A stretch of DNA of 64,000 bases from JBGLNJ01 sp041300525 (GTDB taxonomy: Bacteria; Chloroflexota; Anaerolineae; Fen-1058). Within the stretch, counting starts at the first letter, position 1. Each line of letters starts with the position of its first letter. Location of the stretch: positions 620,001-684,000 of the forward strand of contig JBGLNJ010000001.1 of assembly GCA_041300525.1 (NCBI GenBank). The letters run 5' to 3'. Positions 42,279-51,563 of this stretch are shown one piece after another. The notes under the pieces were generated by a model. It was not told where the DNA came from. It did not search any database and saw only the letters and a program-made list of their open reading frames with translations. A program made the translations under genes and the position numbers.

Positions 42279-43056
42279 CTAGACTCGGTAACAGCTCACG
42301 TAGTGATTATTCCCTCTATCCTCTAAGGGGGGATGCTCGCTGGTGCGGCATACCTCGGCTGCCAGCGAACATCGGTCGTAAAAGCGGCAATGCGGCGGCG
42401 GATCAATCGGCGTGGGGATGCCGCCCTTGATGTCTGCCAACTGTCGCTTCAGCCGAGGATCCGGCACGGGCACCGATGCCAGCAAGGCTTTGGTGTAGGG
42501 ATGCTGCGGGTGCTGGAGCAACTCTTCGGTCTCGGCCAGCTCAATGATCTTGCCCAGGTACATTACCGCGATCCGATGGCACATGTAGCGAGCCACCGCC
42601 AGATCGTGCGTGATGTAGAGGTACGTCACGTCCAGCCGCTGCGCCAGGTCGAGCATCAGGTGCATGATGCCGGTGCGGATGGACACGTCGAGCATCGAGG
42701 TCGGCTCGTCCGCGACGACAAAGCGGGGCTGAACCACCAGCGCGCGGGCGATGGCGACGCGCTGACGCTGCCCGCCGGAAAGCTCGTGGGGGAAGCGGAA
42801 CAAGAAACTGGACGGTGGCGTGAGGCCCACCAGCGCGAGCAATTCGGCCACCAGCTCTTCGCGTTCGGGGAGTGTGCCGATGCCCTGGACGACCAGTGGC
42901 TCGGCTACCGTGTCATAGATCGTCAGGCGCGGATTCATGGACTCGTAAGGGTCTTGAAAGATCATTTGCACTTTGCGGCGGAACTGCTTGACGGCCGCGC
43001 CCTTGAGAGTAGCCAGGTCTACTCGATCCCCATTCGTGCTCAGGTAAAGGTGCCCG
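42279..43056 (-). pseudogene. Oligopeptide ABC transporter ATPase (OppF/DppF), lacking Walker A
   Basis: The frame reads GHLYLSTNGDRVDLATLKGAAVKQFRRKVQMIFQDPYESMNP (Q-loop), signature FPHELSGGQRQRVAIARALV, Walker B FVVADEPTSMLD, H-loop YITHDLAV, and the peptide-transporter tail (ADIKGGIPTPIDPPPHCRFYDRC...SCYRV). The N-terminal ~55-60 residues with the P-loop are missing: homology starts at about 43056, where a DMSO-reductase fragment begins on the other strand. Without Walker A it cannot hydrolyse ATP. No start codon with a ribosome site is seen upstream. Confidence 0.85.
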
Positions 43057-43077
43057 CAAGGTGCTTGCTGCTGCTTG

Positions 43078-43124
43078 CATTTGCGCTAGCCTTGCCAGGC
43101 GCTGGGCGCGCGCCTGGCGATGAC
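43078..43124. repeat. GC-rich palindrome at the oppF/dmsA junction
   Basis: GCCAGGCGC...GCGCCTGGC (about 43093-43117) forms a stable hairpin precisely between the two truncated genes. It may mark the recombination site. Confidence 0.5.
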
Positions 43125-44309
43125 CGTGTGCGCCGACGGACTGTATCCAATCACCGACAACGCCCCACCTGCCCGGCCCACCCGGCGGTCAAAGCCGCCA
43201 TCCCCGTTTTCTTGTGGACAGAAGCCGTGCTGCGCGGCAAAGCGATGACGCGCGACGACGGCACGCTGGGCGTCGGCGCGGACAGACTGGACAACAACAT
43301 CAAGCTGATTTACGCCGTTGCCACCAACATACTGATCAATCAGCACGCCAACATCAACCGCACCGCCAAGATTTTGCGCGACGAGAGCCTGGCCGAGTTT
43401 ATCGTCGTGCAGGACAATTTCCTCACGCCCACGGGCCGCTTTGCCGACGTCCTGCTCCCGGCCTGCACGCAATTCGAGATGTGGGGATTGGAAGACGGCT
43501 GGAAGTATGGCGACGAAGTGATCCTGATGCCCAAGCTGGTCGAGCCGCTGGGCGAGAGCAAAAGCGATTATCGCATCTGCGCCGAGCTGGCCGAGCGGTT
43601 GGGCATCGGCGAAGCGTACACTCAAGGCCGCGACGAGCGCGCCTGGGTCGAATGGATACTCGACCGGTATCGCGCGACGCGCTTTCCTGGTCTGCCTTCA
43701 CTCGACGAGTTCGAGGCGTCCAACATCGGCGTGTACGCCAATCCGGTGACGCAGCCGGCCGTGGCGTTTGCCGACTTTCGCGCCGACCCGGAAGCGCATC
43801 CGCTCGATACGCCTTCGGGCAAAATCGAGATTTTCTCCCAGCGGTTGCACGACATGAACAACCCCAAGATTCCGGCCGTGCCCAAATACCTCCAAGAGTG
43901 GGAAAGCCCGTTTGGGCCGGAGGCGGCCCAGTATCCGCTGCAAGCCATTGGACATCACACGCTGCGCCGCGTCCACTCGACGCACGAAAACAATGACTGG
44001 CTGGAAGAAGCGTTCCCGCAGCGGGTGTTCATCAACGCGCTGGACGCGCAGGCGCGCGGCATCCGGGATGGAGACAAAGTCAAAGTCTACAATGACCGCG
44101 GCGCGACGATCGCGCCTTGCCGGGTGACGAACCGCATCTTGCCGGGTGTGGTGGACCTCCCTCAGGGCGCGTGGTGGACGCCCGACGAAAACGGCATTGA
44201 CCGGCGCGGCTCGGTCAACGTGCTGACCTCGGAACGCTGGACGCCGCTCGCCTTTGGCACGGCGCAGCACACCATCATGGTTCAGGTAGAGAAGACGAAG
44301 GACGAATGA
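43100..44309 (+). pseudogene. DMSO-reductase-type molybdopterin catalytic subunit (DmsA), N-terminal half missing
   Basis: Recognisable protein begins near 43179 (HPAVKAAIPVFLWTEAVLRG) and continues with ILINQHANINRTAKIL, FIVVQDNFLTPTGRFADVLLPACTQFEMWGLEDGW and the C-terminal dinucleotide-binding domain (VFINALDAQARGIRDGDKVKVYNDRGAT, PQGAWWTPDENGIDRRGSVN). The Fe-S and Mo-ligand parts (about 400 residues) are absent. Intact dmsB- and dmsC-like genes follow at once, so this is the broken head of a dmsABC operon. The open frame on the same strand back to 42333 is antisense to the ABC pseudogene. Confidence 0.85.
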
Positions 44310-44347
44310 CGAACGACGAATTCGTCCTCCGTCTTTTGTCCTTCGTC
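44294..44347. repeat. GACGAA-rich palindrome after dmsA
   Basis: GACGAAGGAC (44294-44303) and GTCCTTCGTC (44338-44347) pair, with GACGAA/TTCGTC units between. It is of the same type as the repeat at 61404-61456. Confidence 0.6.
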
Positions 44348-44372
44348 AGATGGTATTCGAGTTGAGTTGGGC

Positions 44373-44999
44373 ATGACGAGACAATACGCTTTCTATTTCG
44401 ATTCATCGGCCTGTTCCGGCTGCAAGGCGTGCCAGGCAGCGTGCAAGGACAAGCACAACCTGCCAGTGGGCCTGTTGTGGCGGCGCGTGTATGAAGTGGC
44501 CGGCGGCGCTTGGACGCGGCGCGGCGAGGCGTGGGTCTCGACGGTGTTCGCCTACAACGTCTCGCTGGCCTGCAACCACTGTGAGCGCCCGATCTGCGTC
44601 GAGGTCTGTCCGGCGCGCGCCTATACCAAGCGAGCGGATGGAATCGTGGTGCTGGACGAGGAAAAGTGCATCGGCTGCCGGTATTGCAGTTGGGCTTGTC
44701 CCTACGGCGCGCCGCAATACGACGAGCAGGCCGGTCACATGACCAAGTGCGACTTGTGCGCCGATAGTCTCGACGCGGGCCTGCCCCCAGCGTGCGTGGC
44801 GGCCTGCCCGTTGCGCGCGCTCGATTTCGGGGAACGAGCTGAGTTGGAGGCGCGATACGGAACTGTCCACGTCGTCTATCCGCTGCCGGACGCCGAGCTC
44901 ACGCAACCGGCGCTGGTGATGACGCCACATCAAGACGCCGCCCGCGCCGCGCACGAGCCGGCCTGGATCGGAAACCGAGAGGAGGTGAACGCAGAATGA
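44373..44999 (+). CDS. dmsB: DMSO reductase-type iron-sulfur subunit (DmsB)
   Basis: The 208-residue product has the four-cluster pattern of DmsB: CSGCKACQAACKDKHNL, CNHCERPICVEVCPARAY, CIGCRYCSWACPYGAPQY and KCDLCADSLDAGLPPACVAACPLRALDF. It carries electrons between the catalytic Mo subunit and the membrane subunit. Start ATG at 44373 gives the typical MTRQYAFYFDSSAC. It overlaps dmsC by ATGA (44996). Its partner DmsA is truncated here, so the complex may be dead or may use another catalytic subunit. Confidence 0.92.
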   Translation: MTRQYAFYFDSSACSGCKACQAACKDKHNLPVGLLWRRVYEVAGGAWTRRGEAWVSTVFAYNVSLACNHCERPICVEVCPARAYTKRADGIVVLDEEKCIGCRYCSWACPYGAPQYDEQAGHMTKCDLCADSLDAGLPPACVAACPLRALDFGERAELEARYGTVHVVYPLPDAELTQPALVMTPHQDAARAAHEPAWIGNREEVNAE

Positions 45000-45859
45000 A
45001 GGAGCGTTCGTTGATCGCCTTTACCCTTCTTTCGCAAATGGCCGTAGGCGCGTTTTGGACGCTCGGCGCGGTACACGTTTGGATCGTCTGGCAAGCCCCA
45101 GCGGCGATAGCAGACGAGTTGACGACTCACGCCTTGCTGGCGATTGGGCCGGTGATGGCTTGCGCGATGTTGGCTTCGTTCTTTCATTTGGGGACGCCGA
45201 CCAATGCCTGGCGCGCGTTCACCAATTTGCGCTCGTCCTGGTTGAGCCGAGAGATTTTGTTTGCCGCCTTGTTTGCAGTCGCCAGCATTCTTTTGGCCGG
45301 GATGCAATGGCTCGAGCTGGGAACGTTCGCCGCGCGCAGCGTCGTGGCGGGGGTAGCGGCGTTACTGGGACTGGCATTGATTGTGAGCATGTCAAACTCT
45401 TACCGGCTGCGCACCGTCCCGGCTTGGGACACGTGGATCACGCCGGTTTCATTCTTGGTGACAGCCTTGCTCTTGGGCGGGCTGGCCGTCAGCGTGGCGC
45501 TGGCCGTTGATTCCAACGTCGCATCTGAACTGGCGCGTTCTGCGCTGCGCGGGATTGCTCTGGCCGTCGCTGTGGGAGGCGGCGTAGAGGTCCTCGTCAT
45601 CGTGTTGTGGCTGATCCGCCTTGCGTCCGGCGCGCAGGCCGCCAAGAGCGCATTTGCCAGGATCACTCAGAAGCAGGGCCTGATCTTGACGGTGCGCCAG
45701 GGACTCTTGGTTGCGGGCATTGGCGTTGCCAGCCTGGCTGTCTCTCCCGTGCGGGAAACACAAGCGGGCATCGTCATTCTAGCTTTTGCCCTCGTGTCGA
45801 TTTCTGAAATGCTGGGCCGCGTGCTGTTCTACGAGGCACGTGTGCGGCAGGGTGTGTAG
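44996..45859 (+). CDS. dmsC: DMSO reductase membrane anchor subunit (DmsC)
   Basis: A 287-residue, eight-helix DmsC-family protein: LLSQMAVGAFWTLGAVHVW, FFHLGTPTNAWRAFTNLRSSWLSREILFAALFA (the DmsC hallmark H-L-G...NLRSSWLSREI) and VSISEMLGRVLFYE. It oxidises menaquinol and passes electrons to DmsB. Its start is coupled to dmsB. The intact B and C genes beside a cut dmsA suggest recent damage. Confidence 0.9.
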   Translation: MKERSLIAFTLLSQMAVGAFWTLGAVHVWIVWQAPAAIADELTTHALLAIGPVMACAMLASFFHLGTPTNAWRAFTNLRSSWLSREILFAALFAVASILLAGMQWLELGTFAARSVVAGVAALLGLALIVSMSNSYRLRTVPAWDTWITPVSFLVTALLLGGLAVSVALAVDSNVASELARSALRGIALAVAVGGGVEVLVIVLWLIRLASGAQAAKSAFARITQKQGLILTVRQGLLVAGIGVASLAVSPVRETQAGIVILAFALVSISEMLGRVLFYEARVRQGV

Positions 45860-45965
45860 CTTTTTCACCGCCACCCCCGAGTGAGCAGGAGGGCAAGCGA
45901 CGCAAAGAACGAATTTCTGTTTCTTTGCGGTTTTGGCGTCTTGTTCTTTCAGACGAGGAGATTCC

Positions 45966-46715
45966 ATGCATCCTGATTTCAAAGCCAGGCTGCTCAATCG
46001 AGAGCGATTGATCGGCCCGTTTCTCACGTTGCCCTCACCCGAGGTGGCCGAAATCTGCGCCGATGCCGGTTTCGATTGGCTGGTGATTGACATGGAGCAC
46101 GGCGCGCACGACATTCTCAGCGTGCAGAGGATCGCGCAAGCCGTGGGCGAGCGATGCCCGTGCGTCGTCCGCGTCCCGGCCAATGACGAGGTCTGGATCA
46201 AAAAGGCGCTAGACGTGGGCGTGGCGGGCCTGCTCGTCCCGCACGTCAACACGGCGGACGAGGCTGCCTATGCCGTTCACCAGGCCAAGTATCCGCCGGA
46301 TGGCGTTCGGAGCGTCGGCCTCGCGCGGGCGCACCGATACGGCGCGCGCTTCCAAGAGTATCTCGACCATGCGAACGAGAACACGGCGGTGATCGTTCAG
46401 GTCGAACACGTTGACTCTGTTCGCAATCTTGAAAGGATACTCGATGCGCAAGGCATTGATGCCGTGTTCGTCGGGCCGTACGACCTTTCGGCCAGCATGA
46501 ACAAGACGGGCCAGGTTTCGGATCCAGAGGTGCAGAACGCGATTGAACACATCCAACGAGCCTGCGCGTCGAGAAACATTCCGGCTGGCATCTTTGCGGG
46601 AGATGTGGCGACCGCGAAAAAGGCTCTGGAAGATGGCTATACTCTGATTGGCATGGGCACGGACGTTTCCATGTTCGCCAACATCGCCAGCCAGATTGCG
46701 CAATCCCTACGGTAA
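45966..46715 (+). CDS. HpcH/HpaI aldolase family protein
   Basis: The 249-residue class II pyruvate aldolase shows FLTLPSPEVAEICADAGFDWLVIDMEHGAHD (catalytic His), VVRVPANDEVWIKKALDVGVAGLLVPHV, VQVEHVDSVRNLERI (metal Glu), VFVGPYDLSASM (metal Asp) and AGIFAGD. Such enzymes cleave 4-hydroxy-2-oxo acids such as those from aromatic or sugar-acid catabolism; the substrate cannot be told. GAGGAG precedes the ATG. A ureohydrolase follows 52 bp downstream. Confidence 0.92.
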   Translation: MHPDFKARLLNRERLIGPFLTLPSPEVAEICADAGFDWLVIDMEHGAHDILSVQRIAQAVGERCPCVVRVPANDEVWIKKALDVGVAGLLVPHVNTADEAAYAVHQAKYPPDGVRSVGLARAHRYGARFQEYLDHANENTAVIVQVEHVDSVRNLERILDAQGIDAVFVGPYDLSASMNKTGQVSDPEVQNAIEHIQRACASRNIPAGIFAGDVATAKKALEDGYTLIGMGTDVSMFANIASQIAQSLR

Positions 46716-46767
46716 CCTAAAGAGGCCCGACTACTTTTCAGACAGCCTCTCAGAATTGGACTGACCT

Positions 46768-47595
46768 GTGAGCGATTTCGATTCCAACCTGGACAGACTC
46801 TGCCCCGGTGTGACGGTCGTCGTCGGCGTGCCGCTGGATGAGAATTCGTCATTCATGCGCGGGGCCGCGCTGGCGCCGCCGCGCATTCGCGAGGCGCTGC
46901 ACTCTGGCTCTACGAATCTTTGCGCCGAGAACGGTGTTGACTTGGCAGGCTCAAACTGGCAAGACTTGGGCGACATGGCGCTGCCTGCCGGGCCGGATGC
47001 GTTCACGCAGATCGAGCGCGAGTTTACCCAGTTGCTTGACCGAGATGCGCGTGTGCTGACGCTCGGTGGCGATCATTCCATTACCTATCCGATCATTCGA
47101 GCGTACGCCCGCAAGTATTCGGGGCTGACGATTTTGCAGCTCGACGCGCACCCAGACCTTTACGATGAGCTGGATGGCAATCGCTACTCGCACGCGTGCC
47201 CGTTCGCGCGCATCATGGAGGAAGGACTGGCCACCCAATTGGTGCAGGTTGGCATCCGAACGATGAATCCACATCAGCGCCAACAAGCCGAGCGTTTCAG
47301 CGTCCGCGTCGTCGAGATGCGCGACTGGCAACCTGGCATCGTGTTCGAGTTCGATGGCCCGGTGTACCTGTCGCTGGACGTGGACGTTCTTGATCCGGCT
47401 TTTGCGCCCGGCGTTTCTCATCACGAGCCTGGAGGCTTGAGCACCCGCGACGTTTTGAACCTTGTTCAGAACACGCAGGCCGAGATCGTCGGCGCGGATA
47501 TTGTCGAATTCAACCCGGCGCGCGACTCCAGCGGCATCACGGCGATGGCCGCCGCCAAGTTGTTCAAAGAAATCGTCGCGCGGATGCTGCGCTAA
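46768..47595 (+). CDS. Arginase/agmatinase family ureohydrolase
   Basis: The 275-residue product has the full Mn-binding set: GGDHSITYPIIRAY, LQLDAHPDLYDELDG and YLSLDVDVLDPAFAPGVSHHEPGG. DAHPDLYDE instead of DAHTD suggests a substrate other than arginine, perhaps agmatine or another guanidino compound. Start GTG at 46768. Together with the aldolase upstream it may be part of an amino acid or amine degradation unit; this is inferred. Confidence 0.9.
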   Translation: MSDFDSNLDRLCPGVTVVVGVPLDENSSFMRGAALAPPRIREALHSGSTNLCAENGVDLAGSNWQDLGDMALPAGPDAFTQIEREFTQLLDRDARVLTLGGDHSITYPIIRAYARKYSGLTILQLDAHPDLYDELDGNRYSHACPFARIMEEGLATQLVQVGIRTMNPHQRQQAERFSVRVVEMRDWQPGIVFEFDGPVYLSLDVDVLDPAFAPGVSHHEPGGLSTRDVLNLVQNTQAEIVGADIVEFNPARDSSGITAMAAAKLFKEIVARMLR

Positions 47596-47643
47596 AGAAT
47601 CGCGGCGGACGCGCGGCCCAATCCGAATCACGAGGGAGGCCGC

Positions 47644-47679
47644 ATGTCATCCATCGCCATCATCACCGATACCGATTGA
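47644..47679 (+). pseudogene. Possible start of a lost DegV-family gene
   Basis: A strong GAGGGAGG is followed by ATG (47644) and eleven codons, MSSIAIITDTD, then TGA. The start resembles DegV fatty-acid-binding proteins (IAIITDTxSxL). Nothing after it matches, so at most a 5' fragment survives. It is very short, and chance similarity is possible. The following 47730-47780 carries a CGTGGAGC/GCTCCACG hairpin. Confidence 0.3.
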
Positions 47680-47781
47680 GGTCAGCGCCACGTATGCCGC
47701 CGCCGTCTCTGAATGGCCCCAGCGATGTCAAAGCAAAACGTGGAGCATAAAGGCGACGCTCCACGTTCTGTACTCCACGGC

Positions 47782-48099
47782 TCACTCGTAAGAGCAGCAG
47801 TAATCTGTCACGCCCTCAATGCACAGCTTGAATGACGAGTTGGCGGGCACGGCAAAGCTTTCGCCCACGCGGAAGGTTTGCCACGTCTCGCTGCTGGGCA
47901 GGAGCACCTTCATCTCGCCGCCCAACACCTCCATCACTTCCTTCGCCCCGGTATTGAACTCGTAATCGCCGGGGAGCATGATGCCCAATGTCTTGCGCGA
48001 GCCGTCGGAAAAGAGGATGGCGCGGCTGGTTACCTTGCCGTCAAAATAGACATTGGCCTTTTTGACCACGGCCACATTTTCAAAACGATCGTTTGCCAT
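47782..48099 (-). CDS. ppnP: Pyrimidine/purine nucleoside phosphorylase
   Basis: The 105-residue single-cupin protein fits PpnP (YaiE/DUF1255): RFENVAVVKKANVYFDGKVTSRAILFSDGSRKTLGIMLPGDYEFNTG, EVMEVLGGEMKVLLP and VPANSSFKLCIEGVTDYCCSY. It cleaves nucleosides phosphorolytically. It follows the hypD-like gene on the same strand after a 72-bp gap. Confidence 0.9.
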   Translation of the reverse strand: MANDRFENVAVVKKANVYFDGKVTSRAILFSDGSRKTLGIMLPGDYEFNTGAKEVMEVLGGEMKVLLPSSETWQTFRVGESFAVPANSSFKLCIEGVTDYCCSYE

Positions 48100-48171
48100 G
48101 AGGATGCTCCTTTGAATTTGTTTTGCGGCTCACCCGGAATGGCCAAGTGGACGGCCTTGGCAAGGTTCCGA

Positions 48172-50538
48172 TCAGAAAGACTGATGTTCCGTTCGGGCAA
48201 TGATCTCGTCTTGGAGCGCCAGGCTGAGGTCGCAAAAATAGTCACTATAGCCCGCCACACGCACGATGAGGTCCCGATAATTCTCCGGGTTCTTTTGCGC
48301 CGCGCACAACGTGGCCGCGTCCACGACGTTGAACTGGATGTGATGGCCGTCTAGCTTGAAATAGCTTCGGATCAGTTGAACCAGCTTGTCCAGCCCCTCG
48401 TCGTACTTGAGCAACTGTGGAGTGAATTTTTGATTGAGCAGCGTGCCACCCGTGCGAGCGTGATCCATCTTGGCGACCGATTTGATGACCGCCGTCGGGC
48501 CGTGGCGGTCTGCGCCCTGCACGGGTGAAATGCCTTCGGAAAGAGGTAGTCCCGCCCTGCGCCCGTCAGGCGTAGCGCCGATCACCGAGCCAAAGTATAC
48601 GTGAACCGTGGTTGGCAGCAGGTTGATGCGATAGGCGCCGCCTTTGGTATTCGGTCTCCCGTCTATCGCGTTGAAATAGGCGTTGAACAGGTCAACCATC
48701 ACGCTATCGGCATAGTCGTCGTCGTTGCCGTAGCGGGGCGTCTTGTTCAGCAACATTTGGCGCACGCGCTCGTGGCCGTTAAAGTCCGCGTCGAGCACAG
48801 CCAGCAGATCGTTCATCGTCAACGTCTTTTGATCAAAGACGTGATACTTGATGGCCGTCATGGCGTCGGTGATCGTGCCCAATCCCACGCCCTGAATGTA
48901 CGACGTATTGTAGCGCGCGCCGCCGTCGTGATAGTCGCAGCCCGTGGCGATGCAGTCGTCAATCAGCAGCGAAAGGAACGGCGAGGGCATGTACGTGGCG
49001 TAAAGTCTTTCGATGACATTGTTGCCACGCACCTTGATGTCTATAAAGTGCCGCAGTTGTTTTTTGTAAGCCGCAAAGAATTCCTCAAAAGATTGAAACT
49101 GCGCCGGGTCGCCCGTCGCCGGCCCGATCTGGCGGCCTGTCCGGGGATCAACGCCGTTGCGCAGAGTCAGCTCTAGTATCTTGGGCATGTTGAAATAGCC
49201 CGTCAGGTTATAGTTCTCTTTGCCGAACGCGCCGACCTCCACGCAGCCGGACGAACCGCCGTTGCGCGCATCGGCCACGGACTTGCCCATCCGCACGAGT
49301 TCTTGCACGATCAAGTCGGTGTTGAACACCGAAGGCTGCCCGAATCCGGTGCGGATGATCTTGCCCGCCCGTTTGACGAATCGGTCGGGGTTCTTTTTGC
49401 TCACCTGAACCGAAGAGCTGGGCTGCAAGAGCCGCATTTCCTCGATCACATCCAGCAGCAAGTACGTGACTTCGTTGACGCCATCGGAGCCGTCCTCGTT
49501 GACGCCGCCCAGGTTGATCTGGGCAAAGTCGGTGTACGTGCCGCTTTCCGCTGCGGTGACGCCCACCTTGGGCGGCGCAGGCTGGTTGTTGAATTTGATC
49601 CAAAAGCACTGCGCGAGTTCTTGCGCCTGGTCGCGGGTAAGCGTGCCATCTTCCAGTCCCTTTTTGTAGAACGGGTACAGGTGATGGTCGAGGTGGCCGG
49701 GGCAAAATGCGTCCCAGGTGTTCAGTTCGGTCGTCACGCCCAGGTGGACGAACCAGTAATACTGCAACGCCTCCCGGAAATCGCGCGGGGCGTGCGCGGG
49801 GACGCGCGAGCAGACCTCGGCGATGCGCTCCAGTTCGGCGCGGCGTTGCGGGTCGGTTTCGTGTTGCGCCAACTCGCGCGCTTTTTCGGCGTGACGTTGC
49901 GCCAAGCGGATCAGCGCGTCGGCGCAAATGGACATCGCCTGCAGCTCTTGCTCTTTGGCGTACGCTTGCGGGTCATTGATGTAATCCAGCTTTTGCAGGC
50001 TGCGCTGAATGTCCGCCTTGAAATCCAGCATGCCCTTGCGGTAAATCTTGTCGTCCAATACGGTGTGGCCCGGCGCGCGCTGCTCCATGAACTCGGTAAA
50101 GATGCCGGCCTCGTAGGCGGCTTGCCATTCTTGCGTCATTTCTTGAAAGAGCAGGTCGCGCATGGACTTTTCTTTCCAAAACGGAATGATCTTGTCCTGG
50201 TAGACCTGCCGCGCCTGCGGGCTGACGGCGAAGGGAATCTTTTCTCGCGAGTCGAGCATGTCCAGGTCTTGCAGGCTGTGGCAGCACAGTTCGGGATACG
50301 TGGGTGTGGCTTTGGGAGTGGGGCCTTTTTCCCCGACGATCAATTCGCCGGGGCCGAAGGTGATGGTTTTGTGTTCCATCAAATACTGAAAGGCCAGGGC
50401 GCGGCGCATGGGCGCAGACATCAGGCCCGTGTTTTGCTGATAGAATTCCGTCACCAGTTCCGCGCGCTCGGTCGAAATGGTCGGCTTGGCGGCCAGGCTC
50501 TCTGTTCTCAACTGGGCGACTCGTTCACTCATGGACAT
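48172..50538 (-). CDS. hypD: Glycyl radical enzyme, trans-4-hydroxy-L-proline dehydratase type
   Basis: The 788-residue enzyme has the radical site RVAGYSDYF (G763) and thiyl site GCVEVGAFGKE (C432, E434). Compared with the C. difficile HypD residues I recall (F152, H160, D278, S334, D339, F340, C434, E436, Y450, G765), the same residues occur here each two positions earlier (F150, H158, D276, S332, D337, F338, C432, E434, Y448, G763). That one-to-one match supports dehydration of trans-4-hydroxyproline to pyrroline-5-carboxylate. The activase gene lies 2 bases upstream. AGGAGG precedes the ATG. The enzyme is oxygen-sensitive, so this supports anaerobic life. No proC is nearby. Confidence 0.88.
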   Translation of the reverse strand: MSMSERVAQLRTESLAAKPTISTERAELVTEFYQQNTGLMSAPMRRALAFQYLMEHKTITFGPGELIVGEKGPTPKATPTYPELCCHSLQDLDMLDSREKIPFAVSPQARQVYQDKIIPFWKEKSMRDLLFQEMTQEWQAAYEAGIFTEFMEQRAPGHTVLDDKIYRKGMLDFKADIQRSLQKLDYINDPQAYAKEQELQAMSICADALIRLAQRHAEKARELAQHETDPQRRAELERIAEVCSRVPAHAPRDFREALQYYWFVHLGVTTELNTWDAFCPGHLDHHLYPFYKKGLEDGTLTRDQAQELAQCFWIKFNNQPAPPKVGVTAAESGTYTDFAQINLGGVNEDGSDGVNEVTYLLLDVIEEMRLLQPSSSVQVSKKNPDRFVKRAGKIIRTGFGQPSVFNTDLIVQELVRMGKSVADARNGGSSGCVEVGAFGKENYNLTGYFNMPKILELTLRNGVDPRTGRQIGPATGDPAQFQSFEEFFAAYKKQLRHFIDIKVRGNNVIERLYATYMPSPFLSLLIDDCIATGCDYHDGGARYNTSYIQGVGLGTITDAMTAIKYHVFDQKTLTMNDLLAVLDADFNGHERVRQMLLNKTPRYGNDDDYADSVMVDLFNAYFNAIDGRPNTKGGAYRINLLPTTVHVYFGSVIGATPDGRRAGLPLSEGISPVQGADRHGPTAVIKSVAKMDHARTGGTLLNQKFTPQLLKYDEGLDKLVQLIRSYFKLDGHHIQFNVVDAATLCAAQKNPENYRDLIVRVAGYSDYFCDLSLALQDEIIARTEHQSF

Positions 50539-50540
50539 GG

Positions 50541-51470
50541 CTAACCTCCTACTTTGACAGTCAATCCAAAGCTCTGCAAAACGGCTGTTATCTCGGTCAT
50601 TTTTTCGTCTGAGGGGGACTGTGTTTGGGGCAGGGCGTAGGTCTTGTTCAACCGCGCGTATTTATCAGCGCCGGCTTTGTGATAGGGCAAAATGCTGACG
50701 GAAGGCACGCGGGGAAGCGACGCCACAAACTCGCCCAGTCTCGAAATGTTTTCGTCGTCGTCATTCACCCCTGGAATGATGGGCGCGCGCACCGTGATGG
50801 CGCTGCCTTGCGACGCAAGCGCCCGCAGGTTAGACAGGATTAACTCGTTGGACACGCCCGTAAACCGGCGGTGCTTTTCGTCATCCATTAATTTGAGATC
50901 GTACAGGAACAGGTCTACGTCTTGGCTGACGCTCTGCAAGGTCTTCCAGGCCGCCAGGCCGCTGGTATCCACAACGGTGCGAATTTCCTTTTCCTTGCAG
51001 GACTGGAGAAGCGCACGCAAAAAATCCGGCTGCATCAGAGGCTCGCCGCCGGAAAAAGTGACGCCACCCCCGGACTCGTCGTAAAAGACAATGTCTTTTT
51101 CGACTTCGGCCATCACTTCTGCGACGGTCACTCGACGTCCGACGATCTCACGCGCTTCGGCCTGGCAGACTTGCGCGCAATCTCCGCACACCACGCATCG
51201 TGCAGCGTCGGTGATGATCGAGTCGCCGGAGAGCGAGATCGCGCCATGAGTGCAGGCTTCCACGCAGGCCCCGCACCGGATGCACCGGCGTTCCCAAAAC
51301 CATCTCTCCCGTTCGAGGGCCTGGCTTTCAGGATTGTGGCACCATTGGCAACTCAGCGGGCAGCCTTTGAAGAAGATCGTGGTACGAATACCTGGGCCGT
51401 CGTGAATCGAGAATTTCTCAATATCGAAAATTACGCCCGTGTTCGAAAGCGACATGTCTCCACTGGCCAT
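50541..51470 (-). CDS. Glycyl-radical enzyme activating protein (radical SAM)
   Basis: The 309-residue product has the activase CxxxCxxC (GCPLSCQWCHNPES, C37/C41/C44) and an inserted two-cluster ferredoxin domain (CIRCGACVEACTHGAI, CVVCGDCAQVCQAEA). This is the type that activates HypD and CutC-like enzymes but not pyruvate formate-lyase activase. It installs the glycyl radical on the enzyme encoded directly downstream. Start 51470 or the ATG at 51455 (with GGAG) are both possible. Confidence 0.92.
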   Translation of the reverse strand: MASGDMSLSNTGVIFDIEKFSIHDGPGIRTTIFFKGCPLSCQWCHNPESQALERERWFWERRCIRCGACVEACTHGAISLSGDSIITDAARCVVCGDCAQVCQAEAREIVGRRVTVAEVMAEVEKDIVFYDESGGGVTFSGGEPLMQPDFLRALLQSCKEKEIRTVVDTSGLAAWKTLQSVSQDVDLFLYDLKLMDDEKHRRFTGVSNELILSNLRALASQGSAITVRAPIIPGVNDDDENISRLGEFVASLPRVPSVSILPYHKAGADKYARLNKTYALPQTQSPSDEKMTEITAVLQSFGLTVKVGG

Positions 51471-51563
51471 TAAAACGCAAGATGTTCGCGCGCTAATCCG
51501 ATTCTACCACACTTTTGCGGATGGTCGCCCAACAGGAATTGTATGGGGTGACGGGCTTTACTT

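Noticed and set aside
42333..43090. Apparent N-terminal extension of the DMSO-reductase fragment
   Set aside because: The first ~250 codons are the antisense of the oppF pseudogene and share nothing with molybdopterin enzymes; only sequence after about 43179 is DmsA-like.
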